A stretch of DNA of 64,000 bases from Sinanaerobacter chloroacetimidivorans (lineage in GTDB: Bacteria > Bacillota > Clostridia > Peptostreptococcales > Anaerovoracaceae), in assembly GCF_018128545.1 (NCBI RefSeq), contig NZ_JAGSND010000002.1, positions 124,001 through 188,000 of the forward strand, read 5' to 3'. The notes beneath the pieces were generated by a model. The model saw only the letters and a program-made list of their open reading frames with translations, was not told the DNA's origin and searched no databases. Every line of letters starts with the position of its first letter. Within the stretch, counting starts at the first letter, position 1. The translations under genes were made by a program, and so were the position numbers. Of this stretch, positions 24,701 through 34,400 are shown in pieces.

Positions 24701-25083
24701 CGGGTGTTAAGTCTGACGGAAGTTATACAAGTATAAAAATTGATAATAAAAAAACTTATGCTCAAGGGGGCGTTGCGGATTTTACCGGCCTGGCCCAACT
24801 TGACGGATCACCAACAAAAGCTGAAACAATTTTTAATTCGACTGACAGCAGCAAGCTTTATGACCTTATACATAACAACAATACTTCTGATTTAGCCGGT
24901 ATGGTACTCAGCAATCTTATCAGACCTATGCCAGGCATTGGATTAAATTCCGAACTACCAGGCAGTATTCACCTATCCATCGGCGACATTCACGTGTCAG
25001 GCGTACAGGATGCAAATGGATTTGCCGATGCGGTTATTCAACAATTTCCCAACACATTTATTCAAAAATTATATAAAAGGTAG
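21778..25083 (+). CDS. Tail tape measure protein
   Basis: About 1101 residues, the largest protein of the central tail module. A TTG at 21778 is preferred because an earlier in-frame TTG at 21766 abuts the GGAG site; spacing is still long. The N-terminal part has heptad helices, a glycine/alanine-rich hydrophobic stretch near residues 180-240 (AGVAAGLAGTAGSTVAGAGT), then several hundred residues of coiled coil. The C-terminus carries YAQGGVADFTGLAQLDGSPTK, the hallmark ending of tape measure proteins in Gram-positive siphophages. It sets tail length and is threaded inside the tube. At roughly 1.5 angstrom per residue, it implies a tail near 165 nm. Confidence 0.88.
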   Translation: MSDELKLNLLAALDKAGSKKEIQAQLKQIQNGLKIKVGLELDQSSLSKLKIDTEKSLQLPIDTSVFQRLNQSVNELKLAFNELNTQIKLDGITSQINALKSGMQNADNSVAGYLDRNVRDFGEAIKSSLMKTLVDNITKGVFPSGTSGQAKAAEAVKVSKTASGIETAIVKAAETAIVKLAASTGRAGVAAGLAGTAGSTVAGAGTSAGVGTLAGAASLLVPAALIVGGGILAYDLMTTSLKEQKEKVAETTAEYQLMELELDSLNTQLEGNQTRLREYNQDNLSLSEEEKQQLTEQNEQLERQIRSQETLAKIKLKESSKETIALLEYKTEKIKTGTKTYHTAKEGTITVDQFKKVTQLEAAQHTIDELKSLKEAGKNLEYQIQNLDESTDGYDGKLKNLKGQLENNNKAQDKSKSYLIETIQYLEEQSNQLDVSTESGKKYKEEIESLAVAADKMINGLPMEQAEEYYNIHILKNSEMVARFLESYNIDLTGFSTLLQLKMALENGYYSNISNIQDDIIDNLAEKYGVDLTNFKTKEEQKLAIAHAASNAITKMTGVASGYNREQISHIISNMAMAGKSNTASYKELTDWYYGKDNADYDNALSEINKLFEGFISSVHSPKSNSVFTGNNIFDKKSKEGQNQEDQIKILDSQYDSRLSLSKQYIEDRNFYNDWGADSEIAAWERIKAYTEDYYREGTISHEKYAESIREIDKNLYTARKESINQAYKGMQNAALKQLDSEKKALESRLDENSENYVNRKLDDNIKAAQEELDLLNEQAETEDRLLRIEKAKIALAKSQDQKTSRIYREGQGYVWEADQTAVSDAQSELDEMLSDWNKYQKKLDLESQIKDWEAAKEENEQNIRAQIKDIEQLSSVWNESLDLEEEITEYQGDLKALVGSESASYEERLALAQRFAQQYAAIMANLGGSSYTGSSRDSNDNKGYDVKAGKDGKAPSGLTVGTKVGTAGGTYQITGVKSDGSYTSIKIDNKKTYAQGGVADFTGLAQLDGSPTKAETIFNSTDSSKLYDLIHNNNTSDLAGMVLSNLIRPMPGIGLNSELPGSIHLSIGDIHVSGVQDANGFADAVIQQFPNTFIQKLYKR

Positions 25084-25092
25084 GTTCTGAAA

Positions 25093-25365
25093 GTGGATAA
25101 AAATAAACGAAGTATTGACGTAATGATCGATACTATTATAAATGCATTGAAATTGTACTCCCCTACCCTACCTTTTGACAAGACAGTTCAAGGTAGGATT
25201 ACTGAGGTTTTAACAGATAATTTTTACAACGTTCAGATTAATGACGGGGTTTTTACAATCCCGTCTTTGTCTGATATGACATATATGGTTAATGAAAATG
25301 TATGGGTAACGATAATTCAGAATGATAATAAAAATAAAGTGATTAGCGGAAGGAGGAAGAAATAA
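25093..25365 (+). CDS. Small baseplate protein, possibly OB-fold
   Basis: 90 residues from a GTG with a weak GGTAGG site. TVQGRITEVLTDNFYNVQINDGVFTIPSL and VNENVWVTIIQNDNKNKVISGRRKK suggest a small five-strand barrel like the OB domains found in tail hub proteins. Its stop shares one base with the next ATG (TAATG). Position between tape measure and fibronectin-like protein suggests a small hub or tip component. Family not recognised with certainty. Confidence 0.5.
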   Translation: MDKNKRSIDVMIDTIINALKLYSPTLPFDKTVQGRITEVLTDNFYNVQINDGVFTIPSLSDMTYMVNENVWVTIIQNDNKNKVISGRRKK

Positions 25366-26426
25366 TGCCAAGTCCTGTTCTATACGGAAAGTCAGCATTT
25401 GATTCTACAACGGAGTCCATTTTTACGTTTAACTGGAATGGTGCACAGTCTGTAAAAAATAGACTTGTTGTAAAGAATAATATTACAAATGAGACTGTTT
25501 ACGATCAAGTACAGACAACTTTTCAGTTAAAACATACGCTTCCTGCCAATGCACTAATTAATGGTGTAACCTATAATGCGGTTATTTATTCGATTGATAT
25601 TAACAATATTCAGTCATCAATTTCTAATACTATTGTATTTAAATGTTTATCAACTCCTTCTTGGGAGTTTTCTAATTTAGTTGAGAATCAGATTATACAT
25701 AATTCATCATATGAATTACAATTGACATATTCTCAGACTGAAGAAGAATTATTAAACTTCTACCAATTATTTCTATATGATTCTACTCATTCGTTAATAT
25801 TTCAAAGTGGTTTAATATATGATACAACCTCTTTATCCTATACATTGTCCGGTTTGAATGATAATGCTCAATATTATATTAGAGCAACAAGCAAAACCCT
25901 AAATGGGATGGATTTAGACACAGGATATATTAAAGTTTCTGTTGAATATATCTCCCCTTCTATATTCTCGTTGGTCATTCCAGAGAATATGAAATTTGAT
26001 GGTTGTATAAAAATATCATCTAATATTATTGATATAGAAGGAGTTTCAAATCCAGCAACGTTAAATTACATAAACGATACAATGGTAGATTTAAGTGTTG
26101 CGGGTTCTTATGTTCAATTTGATAATCAATTTGAAATAACAGATGATTTTGTAATTCAAATAAACGGTATGGGGTTTAAAGATTATTCTACTATATTAGA
26201 GTTGTCTAATGGAACTTATAAAATCGAATTATCATACGCCAAAGGAATTTTTACAGGCCAATCTGGTGAAAAAGTTTATTGTGTTTTGAAGGTGTATAAT
26301 TCTTTGACCAATTATTATTTAACCAGCAATCTTATTGATGTACCTCTTGATACTGATAGAATACATATCTGGTTGAGACGAGTTTCCAGTTTATATGATT
26401 TGATTATTGTAAATAAGAGTGTATAG
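25365..26426 (+). CDS. Fibronectin type III-like baseplate protein
   Basis: 353 residues, very beta-rich. Two or more FN3-like modules are suggested by repeated patterns such as LKHTLPANALINGVTYNAVIYSIDINN and YTLSGLNDNAQYYIRATSKTLNG in the first 210 residues. The remaining part (about 215-353) resembles a carbohydrate-binding jelly roll (SYVQFDNQFEITDDFVIQINGMGF). It is AT-rich compared with the early tail genes. Its place between the tape measure protein and the hub suggests a baseplate periphery protein that touches the target surface. No enzyme motif was seen. Confidence 0.5.
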   Translation: MPSPVLYGKSAFDSTTESIFTFNWNGAQSVKNRLVVKNNITNETVYDQVQTTFQLKHTLPANALINGVTYNAVIYSIDINNIQSSISNTIVFKCLSTPSWEFSNLVENQIIHNSSYELQLTYSQTEEELLNFYQLFLYDSTHSLIFQSGLIYDTTSLSYTLSGLNDNAQYYIRATSKTLNGMDLDTGYIKVSVEYISPSIFSLVIPENMKFDGCIKISSNIIDIEGVSNPATLNYINDTMVDLSVAGSYVQFDNQFEITDDFVIQINGMGFKDYSTILELSNGTYKIELSYAKGIFTGQSGEKVYCVLKVYNSLTNYYLTSNLIDVPLDTDRIHIWLRRVSSLYDLIIVNKSV

Positions 26427-26440
26427 AAAGGAGTGTAATT

Positions 26441-27331
26441 ATGATTTTTTCTGGAATTTCATTTTGTAGTGGGAAGTATTCTTTAGATTACACTCCTACA
26501 TATATTCCAAATGTTACATTCATGAAAATTAAAAATGGGATATTTGATGATTTATATGTGTCTAAAAATGGCAACATGAATGATTCAAGTGAAATACCTA
26601 CAGATTGGGATTTTAATACAATATTATACGCTATGTTTAAAAATAATTTATTAGCAGGCAATATTGAGTACACATCTTCTCAAGTATCTTCTATTCGCTT
26701 AAAAAGACGAATTAAAAATACATATGATTGGATTACATTATTTGAAATTCCTGTATCTGATAGTTCTGATTTCATATTTGAAAGATATGACTTTTATAAC
26801 CAATCTAATATAGAATATGAGTATGCTTTAGTACCTGTTATCAATAATATTGAAGGTACTATGAGTATTAATGAAGTTTTAAGTGAGTTTGAGGGTATTT
26901 TTATTTTAGAAAAAGATCGTGTTTTCAAGACGATTCTAGATATAGAATTACAATCACAGAAAAATAGACCCAATACGATAGTAAATACCATTGATAGAAA
27001 ATATCCATTTGTAGTATCTAATGGCCAAAATAATTATTACAGTGGCTCTGTAAGTGCTACATTTATTGAACAGGATAATAATTCTGATTTTAAAATAAAT
27101 GATGGTTGGAAATTCAGAGAAAGCCTTATGGAATTTTTGCAGAATGGAAAACCAAAAATTTTAAAATATGATGATGGTCGTATGTGGTTGGTTTCAATTG
27201 TTGATAATCCATCCGAACAACCTGATGGGCATCCGCAGAAGATTACAACAACATTTAATTGGGTTGAAACTGGTGATGCGAAATCAAGTAATGATCTTTA
27301 TGATTACAACTTTATTAATGTTGATTTATAG
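26441..27331 (+). CDS. Distal-tail-like baseplate protein
   Basis: 296 residues with an AAAGGAG site. The C-terminal half (SGSVSATFIEQDNNSDFK...NGKPKILKYDDGRMWLVSIVDNPSEQ) has the feel of the galectin-like second half of distal tail proteins or of tail-tip proteins that bind the tube end. The N-terminal half contains RLKRRIKNTYDWITLFEIPV and looks like an FN3 domain. Order after the tape measure (here with two small genes between) fits a Dit role. The assignment rests on position and fold impression; there is no diagnostic motif. Confidence 0.5.
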   Translation: MIFSGISFCSGKYSLDYTPTYIPNVTFMKIKNGIFDDLYVSKNGNMNDSSEIPTDWDFNTILYAMFKNNLLAGNIEYTSSQVSSIRLKRRIKNTYDWITLFEIPVSDSSDFIFERYDFYNQSNIEYEYALVPVINNIEGTMSINEVLSEFEGIFILEKDRVFKTILDIELQSQKNRPNTIVNTIDRKYPFVVSNGQNNYYSGSVSATFIEQDNNSDFKINDGWKFRESLMEFLQNGKPKILKYDDGRMWLVSIVDNPSEQPDGHPQKITTTFNWVETGDAKSSNDLYDYNFINVDL

Positions 27332-27345
27332 GGTGGTGATAATGA

Positions 27346-28815
27346 ATGAGTTACCAACCAACACAAAATGATTTAAGGGTTTTTAGACAATCAGATCATA
27401 TAATATATATCAAACTGGAATTACTTGATAAAAACTATAAAGTAATTGATAATCTTCAAGGTGAAATGATTGACGGAAGTCATACGGAAGATTCTGAGTC
27501 AGACATAAGAAATACTGCCTCCATATCATTTATACTAAAGGATGCTAGTTATTTAACAGGTAATCACCGAAAAATTTGGTTGGATCAATATGTAAAATTA
27601 TTTATAGGTGTATTATATCAACGTTCCCAAGACATACTCTGGTATTCTATGGGAACTTTTCTATTTAATGAAAACAGCTATACTTACGATGCTACAACGA
27701 AAACATTAAGTGTGAATTTACTTGATTTAATGAGTAAACTAACCGGTATTAGAAATGGGCAAACAAAAGGTTTATCACATAAAATCCTAGTTGATAGCGA
27801 TATCAGGTCATCAATTATTTCTACTCTGTCTGAAGGTGGATGTACATTTGATTATATTATTGAGGATTCTCAAAAGAAAGTACCATATGATTTAGAATTC
27901 GGAACAGGAGCAACTGTTTACGAAATGATTTCTGAGTTGCGTGACTTGTATCCTGCCTGGGAAACTTATTTTGATGATTTGGTTTTTATGTGTCAGAAAA
28001 TCCCTACTTGTGAGAATGAGGATATCATTCTTGATGCAGATACATTATCCCCTTTAGTCATCAGTGAAAATTTATCTAACTCCTTTGAAAATGTAAAGAA
28101 TGTCACTGATATATGGGGTAAGTGTATAGATGCAGATAGGTTTGCTGAAACATCTACGAATACAGGGACCCAGTACAATATTACTTTAGCTGATTTTACG
28201 CTGGAATCCAATATGTATATAGGATTTAAAACAAATATCGCAACTGTATCATCTACATTAAAAATAAATGCTTTGACTGCATACCCTATTGTGGATGCAA
28301 ACGAAGCCAATGTTGCTTTGGAAGCTAATAAAGCTTACGTTGTTAAATATTATGATGGAAAATTTTATTATCAGGGGCAATTTCAAATTCATGCAGTTGT
28401 AAAAGAATTTTCAGTTGAACCTTCTGCTGAATTTAAAGCACAGGATATTATTGATGAAGGAACAACAAACATCAAATATATCATCAACCCTGATAGTCCA
28501 TATTGTGTAGATAAGATTGGAGAAATCAGACAGGTTTTGAGTGGTGAAGAGTTTGACAATATTTATTCAGAATTACGCTGTATGGAACGCGCTGAATATG
28601 AGAACTGGAAAGCCACAAGATTACAAGACAGAATTGCTGTAGATACAATTATGATTCCTTGGTTAAGGGTAAATAAGAAGGTTTCGTATCTATCTAAAAA
28701 TACAGGAGAAATACAACAATATATAGTAAAACGAATTAATAGAAATTTATTGTCTTGGACAATGACAATTGAAATGATAAGGTTTTATCCTTTATATCCA
28801 TATATTGTTGATTAA
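27346..28815 (+). CDS. Tail hub/Tal-like protein
   Basis: 489 residues. The N-terminus (LRVFRQSDHIIYIKLELLDKNYKVIDNLQGEMIDGSHTEDSESDIRN) and WYSMGTFLFNENSYTYDATTKTLSVNLLDLMSKLTG are typical of gp27/Tal-type hub proteins of Gram-positive siphophages. They begin with a strand that pins a short ligand epitope and then form hub domains. EFGTGATVYEMISELRDLYPAWETYFDD is a further conserved hub segment. No peptidase or lysozyme domain is attached, so wall degradation by the tip is not evident. It is expected to be a trimer closing the tail tube. Confidence 0.7.
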   Translation: MSYQPTQNDLRVFRQSDHIIYIKLELLDKNYKVIDNLQGEMIDGSHTEDSESDIRNTASISFILKDASYLTGNHRKIWLDQYVKLFIGVLYQRSQDILWYSMGTFLFNENSYTYDATTKTLSVNLLDLMSKLTGIRNGQTKGLSHKILVDSDIRSSIISTLSEGGCTFDYIIEDSQKKVPYDLEFGTGATVYEMISELRDLYPAWETYFDDLVFMCQKIPTCENEDIILDADTLSPLVISENLSNSFENVKNVTDIWGKCIDADRFAETSTNTGTQYNITLADFTLESNMYIGFKTNIATVSSTLKINALTAYPIVDANEANVALEANKAYVVKYYDGKFYYQGQFQIHAVVKEFSVEPSAEFKAQDIIDEGTTNIKYIINPDSPYCVDKIGEIRQVLSGEEFDNIYSELRCMERAEYENWKATRLQDRIAVDTIMIPWLRVNKKVSYLSKNTGEIQQYIVKRINRNLLSWTMTIEMIRFYPLYPYIVD

Positions 28816-28862
28816 AAAGGGCTGGATTTTCTAGTCCTTTATTATTGAAAGGAGGATTTCAT

Positions 28863-30446
28863 TTGAGTAATCTTTATCCGGATTTAGTTCATACAAATTA
28901 CCCAGAGATGATTGATCATTACGAGGATATGATTGACGTAAATGCTGCGATCAAACCCCTTATTGATCAATATTATTCCTTATACAACATGGGTGATTTT
29001 GATGGTATGAATGCTTTATTAACAGCAAATCCCACTTTAAGAAAAGCGTTGCATAATGCGCAAAAATGGAATTATTTAAAAGACACAGTAGAAGCGCAGG
29101 GACGTTTTTATAAGGATGATGTTCGTGATTATTTAATGAATATTATAAAACTTAAAGGTGATTTTGCAGAAACCACGAAATACAACAAATATGACGTGGT
29201 TGGATATTTGATGGCTGGTGCAAAACAATATTTTATGGGAATTTCTACAAATATTCCTATTGGTACATTACCTACAAACTCAGCTTACTTCGTTCCGTTA
29301 ACACTGCGTGGTGAGCCGGGTGCAAGCGGAACTGGACTTTCATTCAGAAAGAATTGGTCCAATATAACTCAATATTATACTAGTGATTTGGTTGTACATA
29401 ACAATACATTATGGGTAGCGAATAATAACAACTTGAATTCAGTACCTCAAGATGTGTCTACAGATTGGTCAAAACTGTTCATGGTTGTAGACTCCATAGA
29501 ATTTACAGAGGAGATACCCACTGAGCCATTGCCAAGGGAAGCTGATTTGTTGGGTGGACATGATGCAAGTTATTTTGCAACTGCTGAACTAGTCAGCACA
29601 CTTTCAGGAGACATCACAGGCTTAAAGACCAATGATATTGGTTTACCAACAGACACAGCTACGCTCTACGAACTTAGTGGAAGTGCAACCGCTGACGAGG
29701 CCCTTAAGAAGGCCAAACAATCACTTTTTATGCTAAATAAAAAAGTTTACGTTTCAGATACAGTTACTAAAACGTTCGTCGTTCCCCCAGGAGTAACTAA
29801 AATTTATGCGTTCGGCTGTGCTGCTGGCGGGGCGATACTAGCGGGTCAATACGCATTAGGTACCCCTATAACCGTAACCCCCGGAGAGACTCTTGGCATA
29901 ACAGTAGGCACAGGTAACACGATCATAAAAAGGGGGGCTACGGCAATTCTTACGTTAGTCGCGGCGAGTATCTCCGAGTCATTGAATATTAATTTATTCG
30001 GGTTTACCATGGGCGTTAAAGGTGACAACGGGGTAGCAAACGGTACGTCGTCAGGTTCCCCGCTTGGAAATAACGCGGCGTCCGGCGGCGGGGCCGCAGG
30101 ATTCGGCGCGGGAGGCGGCGCGGGAGGTTCAACCGACGTATCAGGAGGAAACGGCGGCGCGTTCGGGTTCGGCGGCGGCGGCGGTGGAAAATGGGCGTCA
30201 GGTAGCGGCGGCGCAGGGGCGAAAACCATTGTAGGTAATACTGCCAGAATCCCAGTATACTTCTGCGAGTTCTTAAGCAGCCTAATAGACGGGTTAGACT
30301 TTGGAACGGCTGGGAACGGTGGAACCCCAACAACAAGTAATGGACTGACTGCGACAAACGGGTATGGTAAATATGCTGGTCTAGCAAATAATACCGTAAT
30401 ATCTAATGGCGGCGGTTCACAGGGACTGTTGATTCTTTGCTATTGA
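28863..30446 (+). CDS. Tail fibre with glycine-rich tip domain
   Basis: 527 residues from a TTG at 28863 with a GAAAGGAGG site. Residues 1-140 are probably the attachment part. A segment near 160-210 (YTSDLVVHNNTLWVANNNNLNSVPQ) looks like a small carbohydrate-binding repeat. From about 300 on, FVVPPGVTKIYAFGCAAGG leads into a glycine-rich domain (GGGAAGFGAGGGAGG, FGGGGGG), the fold used at the tips of receptor-recognising fibres where loops between polyglycine helices contact the host. This last part is much more GC-rich than its surroundings, pointing to recent exchange. Confidence 0.7.
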   Translation: MSNLYPDLVHTNYPEMIDHYEDMIDVNAAIKPLIDQYYSLYNMGDFDGMNALLTANPTLRKALHNAQKWNYLKDTVEAQGRFYKDDVRDYLMNIIKLKGDFAETTKYNKYDVVGYLMAGAKQYFMGISTNIPIGTLPTNSAYFVPLTLRGEPGASGTGLSFRKNWSNITQYYTSDLVVHNNTLWVANNNNLNSVPQDVSTDWSKLFMVVDSIEFTEEIPTEPLPREADLLGGHDASYFATAELVSTLSGDITGLKTNDIGLPTDTATLYELSGSATADEALKKAKQSLFMLNKKVYVSDTVTKTFVVPPGVTKIYAFGCAAGGAILAGQYALGTPITVTPGETLGITVGTGNTIIKRGATAILTLVAASISESLNINLFGFTMGVKGDNGVANGTSSGSPLGNNAASGGGAAGFGAGGGAGGSTDVSGGNGGAFGFGGGGGGKWASGSGGAGAKTIVGNTARIPVYFCEFLSSLIDGLDFGTAGNGGTPTTSNGLTATNGYGKYAGLANNTVISNGGGSQGLLILCY

Positions 30447-30463
30447 TTTTTGGGGGTAATAAT

Positions 30464-30730
30464 ATGTATGCACAAGTATTAAAAACTGATATGAGAGTAA
30501 ACCTAATAGGAGATTCAGACAAAGGTTTGCCAATAGAGCACCCTGCTGTAATTTGTGTGGATATTGGAGATCGGACAGACGTTAAACTGGGCATGAAATA
30601 CGATAAAGAAAAAGGACTTTTTTATGAGGAAGTACCAGAGGTAATAACGCCACCTGAAGCTGAGCCGGCAACAGAAGATTACTTAATTGATCTAGATTTT
30701 CGTATTTCTAAAATTGAATTAGGACTATAG
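30464..30730 (+). CDS. Small tail-locus protein of unknown function
   Basis: 88 residues from the ATG at 30464, which follows GGGGGT by about seven bases; the upstream in-frame ATG at 30437 overlaps the end of the fibre gene and lacks a site. The acidic C-terminus (TPPEAEPATEDYLIDLDFRISKIELGL) and position between a fibre gene and an XkdX-like gene resemble small proteins in the distal part of PBSX-like loci. It may help fibre folding. Not recognised. Confidence 0.45.
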   Translation: MYAQVLKTDMRVNLIGDSDKGLPIEHPAVICVDIGDRTDVKLGMKYDKEKGLFYEEVPEVITPPEAEPATEDYLIDLDFRISKIELGL

Positions 30731-30743
30731 GGAGGAAAAAGAA

Positions 30744-30914
30744 ATGACATATACATATTGTAAAAAGGTAATTTCAAATACTATTTACAAGAGCCAGGAA
30801 GAGAAAGACGATATGCAACAAAAGCTTGATGTTTTCCTGCTAAATGACCGGATTATCCAGGAACAGTATACAGAATTAACAACTTTGCTAGCAGCGAAAG
30901 AAATTGTTGCTTAG
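30744..30914 (+). CDS. Very small tail-locus protein (XkdX-like position)
   Basis: 56 residues (MTYTYCKKVISNTIYKSQEEKDDMQQKL..., ending in TTLLAAKEIVA), below the size usually called automatically. A strong GGGAGGAAAAAG site precedes the ATG. It is a helical protein in the place where siphophage and PBSX-like loci carry XkdX or similar small proteins. The frame has normal codon use and ends before a terminator. Confidence 0.6.
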   Translation: MTYTYCKKVISNTIYKSQEEKDDMQQKLDVFLLNDRIIQEQYTELTTLLAAKEIVA

Positions 30915-30950
30915 TGTTGATTAAGTTGGCAATCATAATTTACAGTTTAT

Positions 30951-30982
30951 AAGAGAGTTGGTTGACAACTCTCTTTTTTATT
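30951..30982 (+). terminator. Terminator between the hub block and the second fibre block
   Basis: GAGAGTTG and CAACTCTC form an eight-base stem (30953-30960 with 30966-30973) followed by six T. It separates the first fibre block from the downstream fibre genes, which may have been added as a cassette. Confidence 0.8.
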
Positions 30983-31003
30983 ACATAAAAGAAGGGTGAT
31001 GAA

Positions 31004-31447
31004 ATGGCAACCGTAATACAAACGATCAAAGACAAGTTTACAGGTAATATTATTTACCCTAGAACAACTACGAAAGCTATCACTACAACTGATGGCGAAT
31101 TAATAGAAGATAAATTAATTAGTACAGATACAAAAATTGAAAATATAGAAAAGACTCCAACCATTCTAGTAACTGCCAATAAAACATTAGATTTGTCGGA
31201 TTTAAACACTGTGCAGAAATGCTTAAGTGCTTCAGTTATTACTATAACAATTCCGTTAAACATATTTCCCATAAATACAGAGATTGTAATCGTAAGAGAT
31301 GGAACAGGTGCAGTTACTATCAATGGAATTACAAATGTCACTTTACATAGTGCTAGGGAGAAACGAGATATAAAAGATCAATATGGTGCAGTAACACTTA
31401 AACAAATTGCTTTAAATGATTGGCGAATTTATGGTTCATTGGAATAA
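31004..31447 (+). CDS. Tail fibre-like protein, small
   Basis: 147 residues with a GAAGGGTGATG site. MATVIQTIKDKFTGNIIYPRTTTKAI opens like many phage baseplate or fibre adaptor proteins, and INTEIVIVRDGTGAVTINGITNVTLHSAREKRDIKDQYGAVTLKQIALNDWRIYGSLE is a familiar fibre-end beta domain found on phage structural proteins. It probably links the large fibre to the baseplate. It is the first gene after an internal terminator. Confidence 0.55.
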   Translation: MATVIQTIKDKFTGNIIYPRTTTKAITTTDGELIEDKLISTDTKIENIEKTPTILVTANKTLDLSDLNTVQKCLSASVITITIPLNIFPINTEIVIVRDGTGAVTINGITNVTLHSAREKRDIKDQYGAVTLKQIALNDWRIYGSLE

Positions 31448-31461
31448 GGGATGGTGATTGA

Positions 31462-34400
31462 ATGTTATTAACAAAATTCGGTTCAATATCATCTCAAAGT
31501 AGGCTAATGCTAGATGGTTGGAAGTATGGCAAGAAAATTACAATTCCAGCTAATAGTATAGATGAAGACATGGTTAATTTTCCATGTACGGTTTATTTAA
31601 ATGGTAACGATATTTATGATTATACTGAAGATTTATGTATAGGTGGTACTGCTATATCTGGTGGTACATACAGTGGTTCATCTCCAATTAATGCTTTTGA
31701 TAATTTATCAGGAACTTATTGGCAGTCATCTCAAGTAGATGTTGGAAATGTAATAAATAAAGCATATATTGGGTATGATTTTGTAATTCCAAAACACATT
31801 AGAAAAATAAAATTTCAATACGCAGTATCTACTTCTGCTGGAAATCCAGACTCCATAAAACTTCAAAGTTCCGATGATGGTGCAATATGGGTAGATATTC
31901 AATTATTAACACCATCAAAAACATCTACCGCAGTACAGACTTTTGAAATAATATCATCTTCTCCAAAGAGATATTGGAGATGTCTTGCATCTGGAAATAT
32001 TGATAATGGTTATTATTTTAAAGTAGCAGAAATTGAAATGATGGAGTATCAACTTATTATTCCAGCTAATTTTAATTTTTCACAATGTAAACCAGACGGA
32101 AGTGATATACGTTTCACTGATAAGAACCTTAACTTTTTGAAGTTTGAGAGAAAGGAGCATATCCCGTCAGAATATTCTGTAGATTTATGTACTAATGGTA
32201 CACCTATCTCATCCGCAAGTGGGGCTAGCGACCCCCCGAGTAAGGCATATGATAATGTTGAAACAACTACATTTTGGAGGTCGGCTACTTCTTATAGTTT
32301 ACTTAGTGGAAATGCCTATATAGGATATCAATTTAGTGAACCGAGAGAGATAAGAAGAATTAGGCTTGTCCCATATGGTAGCACCAACTCATTATCTAGT
32401 CATATCATACAGTATTCTGATAATGGAACCAATTGGACTTCCGTATATACATGGGTGACATCAACCACCGTAGCATCTATAGTAAACCTCGATTCCTTTG
32501 GTACGCATTCGTATTGGAGATTGCTTGCAAATGCCAATCTGACTAGTGGTTATGATTGGAGAGTTCTAGAGATAGAAATGATGGAGCCGATAGCATACCA
32601 AGCAACCTACAACATCCTTATCCCAAAAGTCTCATCTTTAACTGATACTGAATTTTATATGTGGTTTGGTAACGAAAACACCTATAATACCAGTATAGAA
32701 GCATGGCAGGATCAGACAGGAAAACCAATTACCTATAATGGTAATGTAAAGCTAGTCCCGAATGTTGCTAAGTTTGGGAAAGCTGGATATTTTGATGGTA
32801 GTGGAGATTATATAAGTATACCTGTACATACAGACTTTAATGTAGGTAATAGCGATTTTTGTATAGACATAACACTTAGACGTGCCACAATAGGAACTCT
32901 ACAATCATTTATTGGACAATGCAATTCGGGTCTTACGGTATCAACTATTTCATATATTATAGAATTTAATGCAAACAATACAATAACTGCACAGGTTAGA
33001 CAAGGTAGCACGGCGTATTTAATAACTACAAGTGCCACATATACGGATATAAATAAAAACTATGATATAGCGCTAGAAAGATATAATAATATTCTGACTT
33101 TATTTGTTGATGGTGATAGTGTTGGATCTGTTAATGTAGCTGGTGTAACTATAAATAGTAGTTCATATGCATTAAGTATAGGTAGATCTGGAGAATATAA
33201 TGGTAATTATTTTAATGGTTATATTGATGAATTACGATTGAGTAACATAGCTAGACATATGGGTAATTATATCACAGAGACCAAACCTTACACAGTAGAT
33301 AAATATACCAAACTGCTGATACACTTTGATGGTGGTGATACTAGCTATATGTACAAGCGTGGGGATGAATTTGTAGATTTTACTGGTGGAATAAAAGTCA
33401 TGCCTGCATTTACAGAAGGTAGCTGGGGCTTGGGTACCGTAACGAAGAATGGGAATAATTATACCATTACCTCGAGCACAAATAATACACAAGCAGGTAT
33501 AACCACTAATAATAAGATAAACCTGACGCCTTACGCAAAACTAAAAATCAAATACGATTCTACAACGACAGGACTAAGGCGAGTTATATTTAATGATATA
33601 AATACTGATAACACCACAGCCACATTAGTAGCCCTGCCACAGATATCTGGTACAGATATTATACATGAGGTTGATATCAGCAGTTATTCTGGTGAGTACT
33701 ACATCATATTCTCAAACTGTAACGCAGGTACTACAATAACCTCAACGGTAAAGGAGATGTGGCTTGAGACTCTTTTTAAAGACGAAGCAGGAAAATCCCT
33801 TACAACATACGGTAATGTAAAACCTGTTAAAACTGCCCATGCCGATGGTGCTAGAAGTGCCCACTTTGACGGGAATGGGGATTATTTCACACTAACTGAC
33901 AGTGATGATTGGAATTTTGGTAGTGGAGATTTTAAAATTTCTGCAAAGGTTACAAACCAAGCAACGTACGGCACTATTTTGGCACAATATACTGGGACAA
34001 ATTCAACTAGTACGTTTGCATTTGAAATTAATAGTAGTAAATTAGCAAAATTATACGTATACGCAGGAGGTACAGCATATACTGTTGGCGGTGTATCTGG
34101 TTGTGAGGTTGATTCTAATTTACATGATATCGAGGTTGGGCGAAGTGGTTCGTACCTATATCTATCCATTGATGGCGTTGTAAAACATAGTACAAGTATT
34201 GGTTCTATTGTTTTAAATAATTCATCAGCCAGTATAATGATAGGTCAAAATGGTAATAATTCGTCACTATTTACCGGTTACATACTCGGTGTAAGAGTAG
34301 AAAAAGGTAGTGCCCCGCACACAACAAATTTCACCCCACCTAACAAATTTGAAATAGACGGCCCCGACGTAGTCTTCTGTACAAACTTCGACACCATCTA

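Noticed and set aside
17213-28815. Contractile (R-type, PBSX/diffocin-like) particle
   Set aside because: There is no sheath gene before the tube, and no LysM, gp25-like or wedge proteins after the tape measure. Gene order fits a siphophage-type tail.
29846-30387. Long proline- or arginine-rich minus-strand frames opposite the fibre tip
   Set aside because: They are antisense shadows of the glycine-rich codons in the fibre gene and have no ribosome binding sites.
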